Assembly (NCBI RefSeq): GCF_918797505.1
Contig: NC_092796.1
Location: forward strand, 31,258,098-31,322,097
Length of the DNA stretch: 64,000 nucleotides
Direction: 5' to 3'
Source: Bemisia tabaci
Lineage: Eukaryota; Arthropoda; Insecta; Hemiptera; Aleyrodidae
Shown here: in pieces, positions 9,721-19,500 of the stretch
Position numbering within the stretch: position 1 is the first letter of the stretch
Layout of the letters: the number at the start of each line of letters is the position of its first letter
Program-made: the position numbers and the translations under genes
The notes under the pieces: generated by a model
Told to the model about the DNA's origin: nothing
The model's database searches: none
What the model saw: the letters and a program-made list of their open reading frames with translations, nothing else

Positions 9721-10651
9721 ACTTGAGGTTTTACCGCGCTTAGGACATCGGGGGATCCAGGAGGACGGAGGGGGCCTCTCTCCCTTGCTCGTCCGGAAAA
9801 ACGGAGGAAGATAAAGGGAACGATGGAAGAAAAGAGGAAGGGACGAAGGGAAGGACGCTGATCTTTGGTAACGATTCATGACGAAATTGACTCGAACTGC
9901 ATATCAGATGCTTTAAAATTTGGACAATTTTCCGGGGGAAGCCCCCCGGACACCCCTTCCTTCCTGTCCAAAGTTTCAGGATCCGCCTGCAGCTTAGGAT
10001 GTTTTTAAAGTCTCACCATTTACTCAAATAATTTAAATTCGGACATCTTGTCGCCTGCGGAAGAGTAAACCCCCGGTAAAAGCAACTTCGGCCACGGCGG
10101 TGTGCCTCGCACGGATGAAGAGAGCGGGGTCTCCATTTCTCCAGGATATTCGGTTTCCGTGTGACATCAGGCTGGAACGGTCTATTGCCGGCGCACCTGC
10201 CGCACCCCCTCCCCCCCCTCCTTCTATCCCGGTGGCACGCTTGGACTCGGTTTGTCACCGCCTCTCCCGAGCGCAAGATGAAGAACGAGAAGCTTTCGCG
10301 AAATGCGCTGCCGCGGTATTTTTTCTCCCGTCGCACAGTGGACCGAGTCAATATCAGAGATCGGACGTGAAATTTTTGACAGTTACTGCAAATTTTGATG
10401 TTTATTCCGCCGAATTTTAAATTTTAAGGGGTGGTTCTGAGAGTGAATTTCATGAAGAAACCAATGGAACCAATTTTAGAGCCTCAAAGTTTTGTATAAA
10501 CGGAGTTACAAGCGTTTAAAATTTCCAAATTTTGTCCGACCTCTCCTATTGACTCGATCCACTGTGCGTCGGTTGAACCATTGATATTCGCGGAGCGTTC
10601 GAGTCGGGATCGAATTCTTGCCGGAAAATTAAAGCGCTGGCTTTGAAAGAA
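9721..10651. other. No gene recognised
   Basis: The interval has several overlapping frames on both strands (10013-10351, 10100-10420, 10161-10370) in a locally GC-rich patch. None resembles a known family or carries a convincing splice pattern. No repeat was identified. Confidence 0.4.
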
Positions 10652-10904
10652 CTGCCCTGCTAAGGAAGAACGCCGTACGAACCTTCAGGCGTTGCCAAAT
10701 TTCCTTTGATAAAACACGAATTTCCTGGTAAACTTATGAATATTTTCATTCCGATTTTTCAGATAATTTAGCTCGCAATTTTACCTGAAGATTCTGAAAA
10801 TTTCAAGGAAAAATTGTCATAAGATTCCTTAAAAATGCACATTTTATCGAAGGAAATTTGGCAACTCTCGAATGTGTATACGGCGTTCTTCCTCAGCACG
10901 GCAG
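10652..10904. mobile_element. MITE, GCCGTGCTAAGGAAGAACGCCGT family (best-preserved copy)
   Basis: A 253-bp copy with about 50-bp inverted ends: left CTGCCCTGCTAAGGAAGAAC, right inverted CTGCCGTGCTGAGGAAGAAC. Both continue into GTTGCCAAATTT and its inverse. It serves as the reference for the copies at 930, 5050 and 9030. Confidence 0.85.
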
Positions 10905-11061
10905 AACTGGAACACGAGGAGCATACGAAGTGGGTGGATTGACGGGTACCGCGCATGAAGGAGTTGAAAGACATTTTTCAGGAATTTGAGCTATTAGTCA
11001 TTACACTGTCTAACTCGTCTCGGGGAATATTGTATTTGGAAAAACTGAGCGTCAAAGCCAT

Positions 11062-11531
11062 GGTGTCTAGAACAGGAAAACCCGGGATTCATCAGGGAAT
11101 GAAAATTTGTAGGGAAAATCAGGGAGAAATCAGGGAATCTGTTCCAGAAACCGGGAATCTCTACCGCTTAGGGATAATCTCGTCCTCAAATTTGGCGGTC
11201 TAATCTGACCGAGCGCTATTGTTGACTTCTTGAATTGCACATTTGAAGCTTCAAATCATCAACAGAATGGAGGAGCTTTCATTGACCAGATAATATGAAC
11301 ATCAGGAACGCTATCGGAATTAAAATTTTGTATGTGCGCCAAAGAAATGGCTGAAAGATAAATCAAAATCGATATTCGTACGTGGAACTCGGGAGAATTA
11401 TATTTTTTCCCCCGGAAAATCCCGGGGAAGTGAGAGAAAACCTCGGCTTCTCATCAGGGAATGAGCTCCTGAAAATCAGAGAAAATCAGCGAAAAATCAG
11501 GGAATGAGCGTGGTCAAAACTTCTAGACACC
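11062..11531. mobile_element. GGTGTCTAG-bracketed element, CAGGGAA words
   Basis: The bracket is CCATGGTGTCTAGAA on the left and an inverted CCACGGTGTCTAGAA on the right. The two ends of the interior are made of CAGGGAAT words (AACCCGGGATTCATCAGGGA, AAATCAGAGAAAATCAG), with a unique middle. It shares its terminus with 3525-3911 and 14499-14751 but not their words. Confidence 0.6.
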
Positions 11532-12371
11532 GTGGACTTAAAGCTCTCTTTTCGACCCAGTTTCCTTGCCTGAAGCTCATTTTTATCGTGTGTTAGTTTT
11601 CAATTTCTTAAATAAGACGATTTTTCACCAAATGACGAAAATGTCGTTCAGCTCGGCGCGTATGCGCGTGCTTCTTAGTATACGAAAAATAGAGGTACAT
11701 GTCGACGAGTCCCTACCTCAGGAAAGTACCGTTTCCGGGCCCTTTTTCATTAAGCTAATCAAAATTGCAGACTTATCGTAGCCCTATCTGTAATTTACAT
11801 TGTTTAAAATGGTAAAACTTTAAATTGAGACAACCGCCATTGAAAAACAAAAATTAAGGACTATAGACTTCGGGTTGTTCTGGGTTCCCCGTATAAAAAA
11901 AAGTAAAAAAATAATTGTAAAAAAAAAAAAAAAAAAAATTGCTCATAAACTAAAGCAAGTTAAGTTACCTACTTTATTCTTAGAAAATTCAATGTTTTTT
12001 TTTTGTTTTTTTTTCGTTTTTTATCAAAAAGTATTTATGAACTCAGAAGATTCAAAAACTCGGACGAAGTAGGAAAACCTCAGTCTTCTCATAAACTATT
12101 CGATTGCAGGGGCGCAAAAAGTTCCTAAATCCGTTTCTCACGATTCGGAGTTTTTGCTCCGTGGCCCAAAATAAGCTCCATGCCTGCCGCGATGATAGCG
12201 AGTTCGAGATTTTTTTGCAACTTACAGTTCTCGGTGTTTTTCCTTTCTTTTTTTTCTTCTTTTTTTCCTTTTTTTTGCCTATTCTCTTCTCGGAACTGCA
12301 CTCAGATAAACAAGTTCGGTTACAGACACTGAACTTCGGTTTAAATTGAATACCAAAGTTCTTCGACTCAG
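11532..12371. other. No gene; homopolymer-rich
   Basis: The interval carries A- and T-rich runs (near 11921-11938, 11995-12020 and 12240-12280) and no supported coding sequence. Confidence 0.4.
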
Positions 12372-12580
12372 GCACACAGAAAAAAATAGATGGTGCTGAC
12401 GACAGAACCCTCTGTTCACAGGGCTCATGCAGTCTCTTTGTTACACTTACAGAATTTTTCTGTTGTTAGAACAGAACTTAGGTCGTGGGAACAGAGTACT
12501 CTGTCCTCATAACGGAAGCCTCTGCGACTGTTACAAAAGAAGTGCAGGAGCCGTGTAAACAGAACTATTTTTTTCAGTGC
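12372..12580. mobile_element. MITE with CACTGAAAAAAATAG-like ends
   Basis: The left end ACACAGAAAAAAATAGATGG and the right end, which inverts to GCACTGAAAAAAATAGTTCT, are imperfect inverted repeats of about 20 bp. The interior repeats CAGAAC and CTCTG words. Confidence 0.5.
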
Positions 12581-12839
12581 AATTGAAGTTTTCGGTCAGG
12601 TGAATCACAGTCCGGTTTTTGCGACCAAAAACTTCGGTCTTCGATCTAAGCCGAGCTTTTTCTCTCGCATGCCCGAGGCCGGCCATTGCGCAGACCGAAC
12701 GCCCGAATCCCAAAAGCTCTCTGAGACTCTTAGACCGGGTGAGGACAACTCGCACAGGAATACTCGGCAGACTGGTTGGGTGCGAAAGTTAGCCCACGGG
12801 AGCGTGGGGAGCGGTAATGAGGTATCAAGGAAAGTCAAA

Positions 12840-13215
12840 TAAACGCGTGGCAGATAAGAGTCGGCGTCGGGTGAAGTGCCCGGGTTTGGGTTCGGGTCCG
12901 GGGGAACACGCGAAATAAGTGTTTTATACGGCGGCGTCGCCACGGCAACGGATCGATGTTTGGGTCATAAAGTTTTATGGGCCACCGGTGTAATAAACCG
13001 GATGAGTCAGCCCCGTAGTAGTCGCACTACCGCCCGAGATCCAATCTCCCGGCTTCCCCAGTTCGAGGGGAGATCCCCGAACCCGCCAAAACCCGGCTCC
13101 GCCACCCCCGCCGCCCCCGCTTCGGAGAGCTTTTACTTTCGCCCCTGCCGCCGCGCTACGCCCCCGGCTGCCAGATCGGAAAGCTCTAGGTCCTTCGCCT
13201 AGCGCTAGACGATCG
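12840..13215. promoter_or_regulatory. CpG-rich block; candidate promoter or 5' exon region
   Basis: GC- and CpG-rich sequence about 3.3 kb upstream of the first supported otk exon. Open frames on both strands (12605-12943 and 12876-13202) lack any family signature. A promoter or untranslated first exon for otk is possible by position only. Confidence 0.25.
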
Positions 13216-13249
13216 GGATTCCAGTGCTTTGGGATCGGGTTTGCAGGGT

Positions 13250-13365
13250 TGCCGCAGTCAGGGAATATCGGGAAAACCGGGAAATGTCAGGGAATTTTCT
13301 AAAGTCAGGGAAATCTACGAAAATGTCAGGGAAAATGACGAATATGTCAGGAAATAATCGTTAAG
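13250..13365 (+). repeat. CAGGGAA-word repeat fragment
   Basis: Five or six degenerate words of the type ATGTCAGGGAAAATGACG follow GGGTTGCCGCAGTC. The fragment is short, without visible brackets. Confidence 0.6.
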
Positions 13366-13468
13366 TCACCTTTATATGCTCTCTCGAGGGGGTTTGACGT
13401 TTCGAACAACAAATTTTGCCTGAAAACCATTTTTAACCATGCCTTTTTACAATCTGGCGTTTGTTCAT

Positions 13469-13620
13469 AGAGAATTTGCAAGTGTCTGAAATTTGATGAA
13501 AATCGTGTTTAAGTGGAAACTACTGAGTAAAATGAATACGAGAATACCATTGGTTCATGAATTGAACAATTATTGGAGAAGATATGACAAAATGAGCTAA
13601 TCTGCTAAAATGCGTGTGTG
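13469..13620. repeat. Interspersed repeat shared with otk intron 2 (partial copy)
   Basis: GAGAATTTGCAAGTGTCTGA and a distal GGAGAAGATATGACAAAA match the first half of 17823-18150. The second half of the family is absent here. Confidence 0.55.
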
Positions 13621-14498
13621 AGAGCCTTCACCAGGCTCAGCCGTGAGGCTGAGAGGCCTTCCTTTAAAAGCAACAACAGTCCAGTGTCAATGAAAAACTG
13701 AAAAATAAGGGTTGAAAGTATCGAAGTTAATGTCACTTCCCCTCTTACTCTCAGTCACCCATTCCACCTAAGCAAGACCGGAGGAAGAAGCCAGCTTCCT
13801 GATTTCTCGCGCGTTGAAGTCCTTCGTCTAGCACCAGCTTGGTTGACGGAGAAAAATCAGACAGTTTCTCCTTAACGAAGGATTCACATTTTTCCGGATG
13901 GTCCGCGTGGACACTTGAAAAATTCAATCTTTTCCAGCTTTCCTTTGGAACTTGAAAATACATTAGTTGACTCTATCCATCGCAGGGTACTATCGCTGCG
14001 AAACGTCCAGTAATTTTTACTTGATTCTCCTCGCAGAAAAATATCTTTGCAAGTTGCAATTTCTCACTGAAAGTCCGACCCCTCGCACTGACTTGTTACA
14101 CTGTGCGTCGTCGGTCGGCGATTTTCCCGTTTTTCCGTGGAAAATCCGTTGCGTCCCATTCGAGGGTATTCGCGCCAGCCTTTTTTTATGTTTTTAATTT
14201 TTTCCCCGGCTCCGAGGGAGGGGGAGGCTCCTTTGTTTCCCTCCGTCGGAGCTCATAAGCTTAATGAAGAGCTCGGGAGTTGCCGTGGCGTAAATGCGTA
14301 ATCCCACCCAACTCGCCCGCTCAAAGAGATCGTGGATTTGCCATTGCAAAACGGTTCTCCCGCTCGCTGGATTCGGTTTTCGGCCCATGTTCGTCGTTCC
14401 ACACACGAAACAACTTGTTTCCACTCCCAAGTCGCAAATTGCTACTTTTATAATTCTTTTATTCACACGAAAAAAACGGCGTGATGGGGATTTGGTAG

Positions 14499-14751
14499 GG
14501 TGTCTACAAGTCCGGAATGTCCGGAAACAGTACTGATTTTCTAAGGGCGGTCCGGAAGTACTGAAAAAGTGCGGAAATCCCGCAAAAAGGTCCGGAATTT
14601 TGTTGCAATTTCAAATTTTTGAAATTTTTCTAATTTCGTCAAATGGAGGTACTGAAAAAGCACGGAATTTTTCTGTTGGAGGAGGTACTGAATTTCTCGA
14701 GAATGCACTGCAAAAGTACTTATTTTTGACCAGCCTGTTTTAGTAGACACC
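14499..14751. mobile_element. GGTGTCTAC-bracketed element, TCCGGAAGTACTG words
   Basis: The bracket is GGTGTCTAC on the left and inverted GGTGTCTAC on the right (253 bp). The interior repeats TCCGGAANTNCTGAAAAAG words at both ends around a short unique centre. It appears to interrupt the repeat related to 13469-13620, whose TTTGCAGGTTTCTGAAATTT follows directly. Confidence 0.6.
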
Positions 14752-14794
14752 GTATTTGCAGGTTTCTGAAATTTGGTGAAATTCGTGCTTAAGT

Positions 14795-15003
14795 TTATGG
14801 ATGAGCCAGAGGTAGTGGTTGCTTATGGATATGTGTATCTACGGTGTAAGTCGGCAATCACATAACTCGGTTTACGACGTCGCAAACTTCCTGTCATACT
14901 TTATTTTTTAAACGGAAAACTACTCAACGGCAATCCTTCAAAACTGCCGTGATTTTTCTTCTCTGTGCGAAGAAAATTCTGCAAAACCTTCTAGGAATGA
15001 TGT
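14795..15003. repeat. Truncated MITE of the TTGCGGTGT family
   Basis: Shares ACGTCGCAAACTTCCTGTCA, ACTTTATTTTTTAAA and GAAAACTACTCAACGGCAAT with the complete copy at 48555-48811, then stops where the element at 15004 begins. Confidence 0.5.
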
Positions 15004-15270
15004 CAATTGGAGCGCACTTAGCGAAAAGGAACCAGCGCAATTACAGTGTTGTTAAAATGTTGCTTCTTCATACTTATCTAAAACATTTCCAAAAATAGCA
15101 AATATATTTTGCATCTCACCAAAATATTCTAAACTTTAAAGGGGAATAATTGTGTGTAAATCTCGATACTGTACTTATTTTTCGTATTTTTAAAAGAAAA
15201 AAAGAAGTTGCACGATTTTGAAAACACTGTAATCACGCTGGTTCTTTTTTGCTAAATGCTATCCAATTTG
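15004..15270. mobile_element. MITE with CAATTGGA / AAAGGAACCAGCG ends
   Basis: A 267-bp element with about 60-bp imperfect inverted ends: left CAATTGGAGCGCACTTAGCG, right inverted CAAATTGGATAGCATTTAGC, both followed by AAAAGGAACCAGCG-like and TTACAGTGTT motifs. Half-copies are at 1270-1465, 56545-56735 and 61725-62203. Confidence 0.75.
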
Positions 15271-15374
15271 TTCTCCCTTACAAAAAAAACCGCTTTCCAG
15301 CCACAGTGGAAACGAGAGGTAGATTTCGACTAATCTTTTCTATGAAAACAATTGCGCCTAATGAGCCTGACAGG

Positions 15375-15690
15375 TCGGAAAATCGTCCCCTTGAACTTGA
15401 GATTTTTCGGATAAGGGGTGGTTTTAGAGGGTAGGTGAATATAGGTTGTTTTGAAGGCCACGACGAGACGAGTTTTTTGACGTATCACCGACTAAGATCG
15501 GACGAGTTTGAAAAATCATCCCCCTTTGGACTTGAGATTTTCGGGATAAGGGGTGGTTTTAGAGGGTAGGTGAATATAGGTTGTTTTAAAGGCCACGACG
15601 AGACGAGTTTTTTGACGTATCACCGACTAAGATCGGACGAGTTTGGAAAATCATCCCCCTTTGGACTTGAGATTTTCCGGATAAGGGGTG
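15375..15690 (+). repeat. About 135-bp tandem duplication, 2.2 units
   Basis: The phrase ACTTGAGATTTTTCGGATAA recurs at about 15395, 15530 and 15665 with a constant spacing of about 135 bp. It is followed by AAGGGGTGGTTTTAGAGGGT in units 1 and 2. The units are nearly identical, so the duplication is recent. I see no coding role. Confidence 0.85.
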
Positions 15691-15856
15691 GGCCGATTTT
15701 CACGAAAAAGGAAACTTGATCTAGACCTCATAGCAGTGAAGAACCATGCTTGGTTTCGTTTTGATCGTACGGATAGTTCCGGAAAAAAAACGGTCGCAAA
15801 CGGTCGAAAAATTGCCTAGTCCTCGACGTAAATAGCCTAGATGCTGATCGTAGTCA

Positions 15857-15887
15857 ACTAAAACTAACTAACTAACTCTATATATAT

Positions 15888-15958
<71 letters not shown>
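15857..15958. repeat. AACT and TA microsatellites
   Basis: A short run of AACT repeats leads into about 78 bp of alternating TA with one AA interruption near 15900. Confidence 0.9.
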
Positions 15959-15959
<1 letters not shown>

Positions 15960-16218
15960 CTTTTTTTATGACCTACGTTTTTCAACTCAGGGCTTCAGGA
16001 TCGATGCTCTTTGAGCAAAAATTCCCGAAAATTACGAGGTCGTACCGTCTGCAATAGGTAGATATTTCTTCGAAATCTACCTAAAAGAACATGAAGGCGG
16101 AGATTCTCAGACACCGCAAACGAGATAGGTACGTGATCGCGGACTTACGCCGTCGATATGTAGAGTGTTTTGCAATGATGTAAGGCAGTGAAGGGAATTA
16201 ACAGTTCCAAACGAAGCA

Positions 16219-16470
16219 CGATGGAGAAACTGCAAAAATACGTATCTAGGTTGCGGTGTTTCAAAATCTCCGCTCCAATTGTATTTTTTAAAGGGGACAG
16301 AACCGACATCATGGCTTGAAATTTTTACAGAATATTCTTCACATCGAGAAGAAAACTCACTGAAGTGTTGAAAAAATGACGTCCAGTGGTTTTTCATGTA
16401 TTAAATAAAGTTTGACAGGAAGTATGCAACGCCGCAAACCGATTTATGCATTTCTGCAGTTTCACCATCG
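16219..16470. mobile_element. MITE, TTGCGGTGT family, copy 2
   Basis: A 252-bp element with about 40-bp inverted ends: left CGATGGAGAAACTGCAAAAA, right inverted CGATGGTGAAACTGCAGAAA. It is flanked by AGCA on both sides, a possible 4-bp target duplication. It ends only 50 bp before the first supported otk exon. Confidence 0.75.
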
Positions 16471-16520
16471 AGCATGTATAATGTGTCGCGTTTCATTACA
16501 AATATTTTTTCTCTTTTCAG

Positions 16521-19500
16521 GGATCAGCGAGGCTGCTGAGGTGACCCTTGAATCTCCAGCTTCTGAAGATAAAATCACAGCAGGACGAGAGCTTGTCTTG
16601 AAATGTGCTGCAGAGGGCAGTCCTGATGTGAAAGTTGAATGGTTCAGGTAAACTGCTAAGGTTTCAAGTAGAAATTGGTTCTTTTCTAAAGGCCCTAATA
16701 TTTTTTCTCTCGTTGGAAAATTAATGAATGTGTCATTGTTATCACAATTAAAAAAATATTTTAACATCGCATCAAGATACCTTTTAAGCTTACAATTAGT
16801 GTTCAAGGCAAACTCAGTGAGTGTGATATAAATTAAAAAAGTAGCCTCTCTCATGACTTCGAAATACATTCATGGAAAATTTTGTCTCACTGTTACAGGC
16901 TCGGTTGTCTTTTTGTAAAAATAAACCTTAACACACGTGATATAGTATCTTAGCGCTCCCGTAAATTGAAACATTTTGTTCAAAATATTTAATTACTGTT
17001 CTAATGGAGCTTGAAGATTTCCTCAATTTTCTAGTCGGACGAATATCAGAATGTATAGGCAGTTAATTTCAGGCCTCATTTGACAGCCTCCTTATATTTG
17101 TTTACAGGATTCTAAAAGCATAGGAAGAGGGGATGTCGTGTTATTAGCTCCCAGCAATGGCTGTCATTACTTCTATCTCATTTAACTAGGATAATTGTTT
17201 CTGCCATTACTATTTCCCTCTCAAAGAATGAAGAAAAAGAAAACACACTCTTAAGATTGCCCTCTGTTATGTGGCTTTTTTTAATCATCAAATTCATGTA
17301 CCATTTTTCATTTATAAATTTAAATTGTATGTATAAAAAAAATTCAAGTTAGTACCCACTTTTATATGCATGATTTTAGTCTAAAAAATGTCTTGTTTTT
17401 CTTTTCAGAAATGGTGAATTATTTGATCGTGTGAGTGTGAAAGGAAAGAAATTACTGCTCAAGTCCCCAACACCACGTGATAATGGAGTTTACCGGTGTT
17501 CTGTGTCAAACCCAGCAGGCAGAGTTCATAGCTCCAAAAGTTTTATTTTAGCCCTCCCAGGTGAGTTTATTTCTTTCACCCTTGAAGTCCTCTTTTTTCT
17601 TTTAATTTGACCACAATTGTACTCGAAGAAAAATGAGGCTGTTGAGTTTAAATGATCGCGAGGCAAGTCATGTCAAGCATGAAGTCTAAGAAAAACATTT
17701 ATTTTGCAGGTAAATTTTAATACTTGTTTATCTGCTTTAAAAATGACAACCTGCTGCAAAAGAAACTGGAAACCCATAATTTTCTATCTTTCCTTTTTAT
17801 TTTATGTTTCTATGATTATCAATGGAGAATTTGCAAGGGTCTGAAATTTGATGAGTTTCCTGTTTAAGTGGAATCCTCTGAGTGAACTGAACACGAAGAT
17901 ACCCTTGATTCATAAATTGAGCAATTATTAGAGGAGATATGACAAAAATAACCTAATTTGCCAAAATACATGTGTTTAAATGGGAAATGCCGCCAGATGA
18001 CGTCACAAGGCGGCACATTTTCTCACTTTTAAATCAATTTTTCTCCAATTTCCCATGTCAGAAAAAAATTATGAAAAATGTTGCGAACTCAGCTCATTAG
18101 GCACTTTCAGATGAAGCAATAAAAAAATTGCGTGCAAATTCTCCATTCTATTTTATGTTTCTATGATTATCAATTCTATTAAGTAAAAATGTATCACCGA
18201 CATCACATTTCTTTTTCTTTCTAAAGGTGAATAGAACTTTACTTAATATTCTTTCATGCAATCGAAGATCACTGTTTTCCTCAATCTTTTTATGGCTGAA
18301 ATGTGCACTGTTTTGTTGATTACGCCTGTTTAGAAAATTTGAATGAGAGAATCCCTTTCTATCAGTTGTTTAATAACTAGTAAGAATAGATACTTTTACC
18401 TGCATCGTTTTTTCTAATCATCAGAATGTTTTTTTCTCTGATCTTAGGTCCAGAATGGGCTAAAATAAAAATTCCACCCCAAGACACGTACATTCGCAAA
18501 GATGCCCCGGCATCGCTAGATTGTTTGTATGACATGGCCGACGTCACAGAATGGTATTTCAAAGAGACTGGTCCCCTCAAAAATTCATCAGAGTAAGTTT
18601 TGTACCATTTAATTTATTTGTTAGCAGAATCGCGGTAGGGTGGAGTGTTTAAGAGCGAGCTCTGACACTTACTCAGAAAGTTTGGGAACATAATTTAAAG
18701 GAAATTTTTACACGTTTCTTTCACATGTATGAAGAACTAATTTTTTGTTTAGTATAGTTTAGGTTCCAGCTCAAAAGTTTAGTATTTGAAGTTGAGTAGT
18801 GGATGAGGAAAAGCTTGAAAGTAGTTGCAGAGGGGGAGGGGATGGTGAAAGTAAATAAACATTTGATGGGTGTTAAGACAAAACGGAGGATAATTAAAGA
18901 AGTGTTTACTTAAGTGCACACATACTTTTTCCCCATGAAGCCGTAAATTCTAGTTTTATGATTTCGTTACTCTCCAGCCCCGCTGACTCCAGAGCCTTGA
19001 TTTAAGGATTGAGTCCTGTCTCAATTCAGATATCTGGTCGGCTGTTTATCAAACCAAGTAATGACTGAGTCAAGTTTAATGTCAGCCTCAAATGAAGTGC
19101 CTGCCAACTGAAGTAAACAGCTCACTATTCTGTATCTTGCAGTATTGTGCATCTACTCTATTTGCTGAGAGAGAACTCTATGAACCTCTGAATGCACACT
19201 GCCATATTTCCTCTATTAAAGCAAGAATTATCTTATGAAACTTTGAGATTTTGATCTCTACTTTCTTTTCTTATTCTTCAGATAATTTGATTTGTAATTC
19301 AATTCAGCCTAACTCGAGTTTTTTAGACAAAATATTCACACTTTTTCTCGAAAATTAATGTTCTGTGAAGGAACATTTACATCATTCAAATGCTGAACTG
19401 TGTTCTTTATCAAAGTGGCAGTTTATTTAAGATGATCAATGTGTCAGCAATATGAGTCAATTTTTTTCAATTTTGATAAAATTGTCCTACTTCTATACCA

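Noticed and set aside
12605..13202. Overlapping minus and plus frames of about 110 codons each
   Set aside because: Base-composition artefacts of the CpG-rich block; neither carries a signal peptide ending in the phase needed by otk.
13630..13665. 7-bp perfect stem with a GTGA loop
   Set aside because: Too small to separate from chance; no conserved context.
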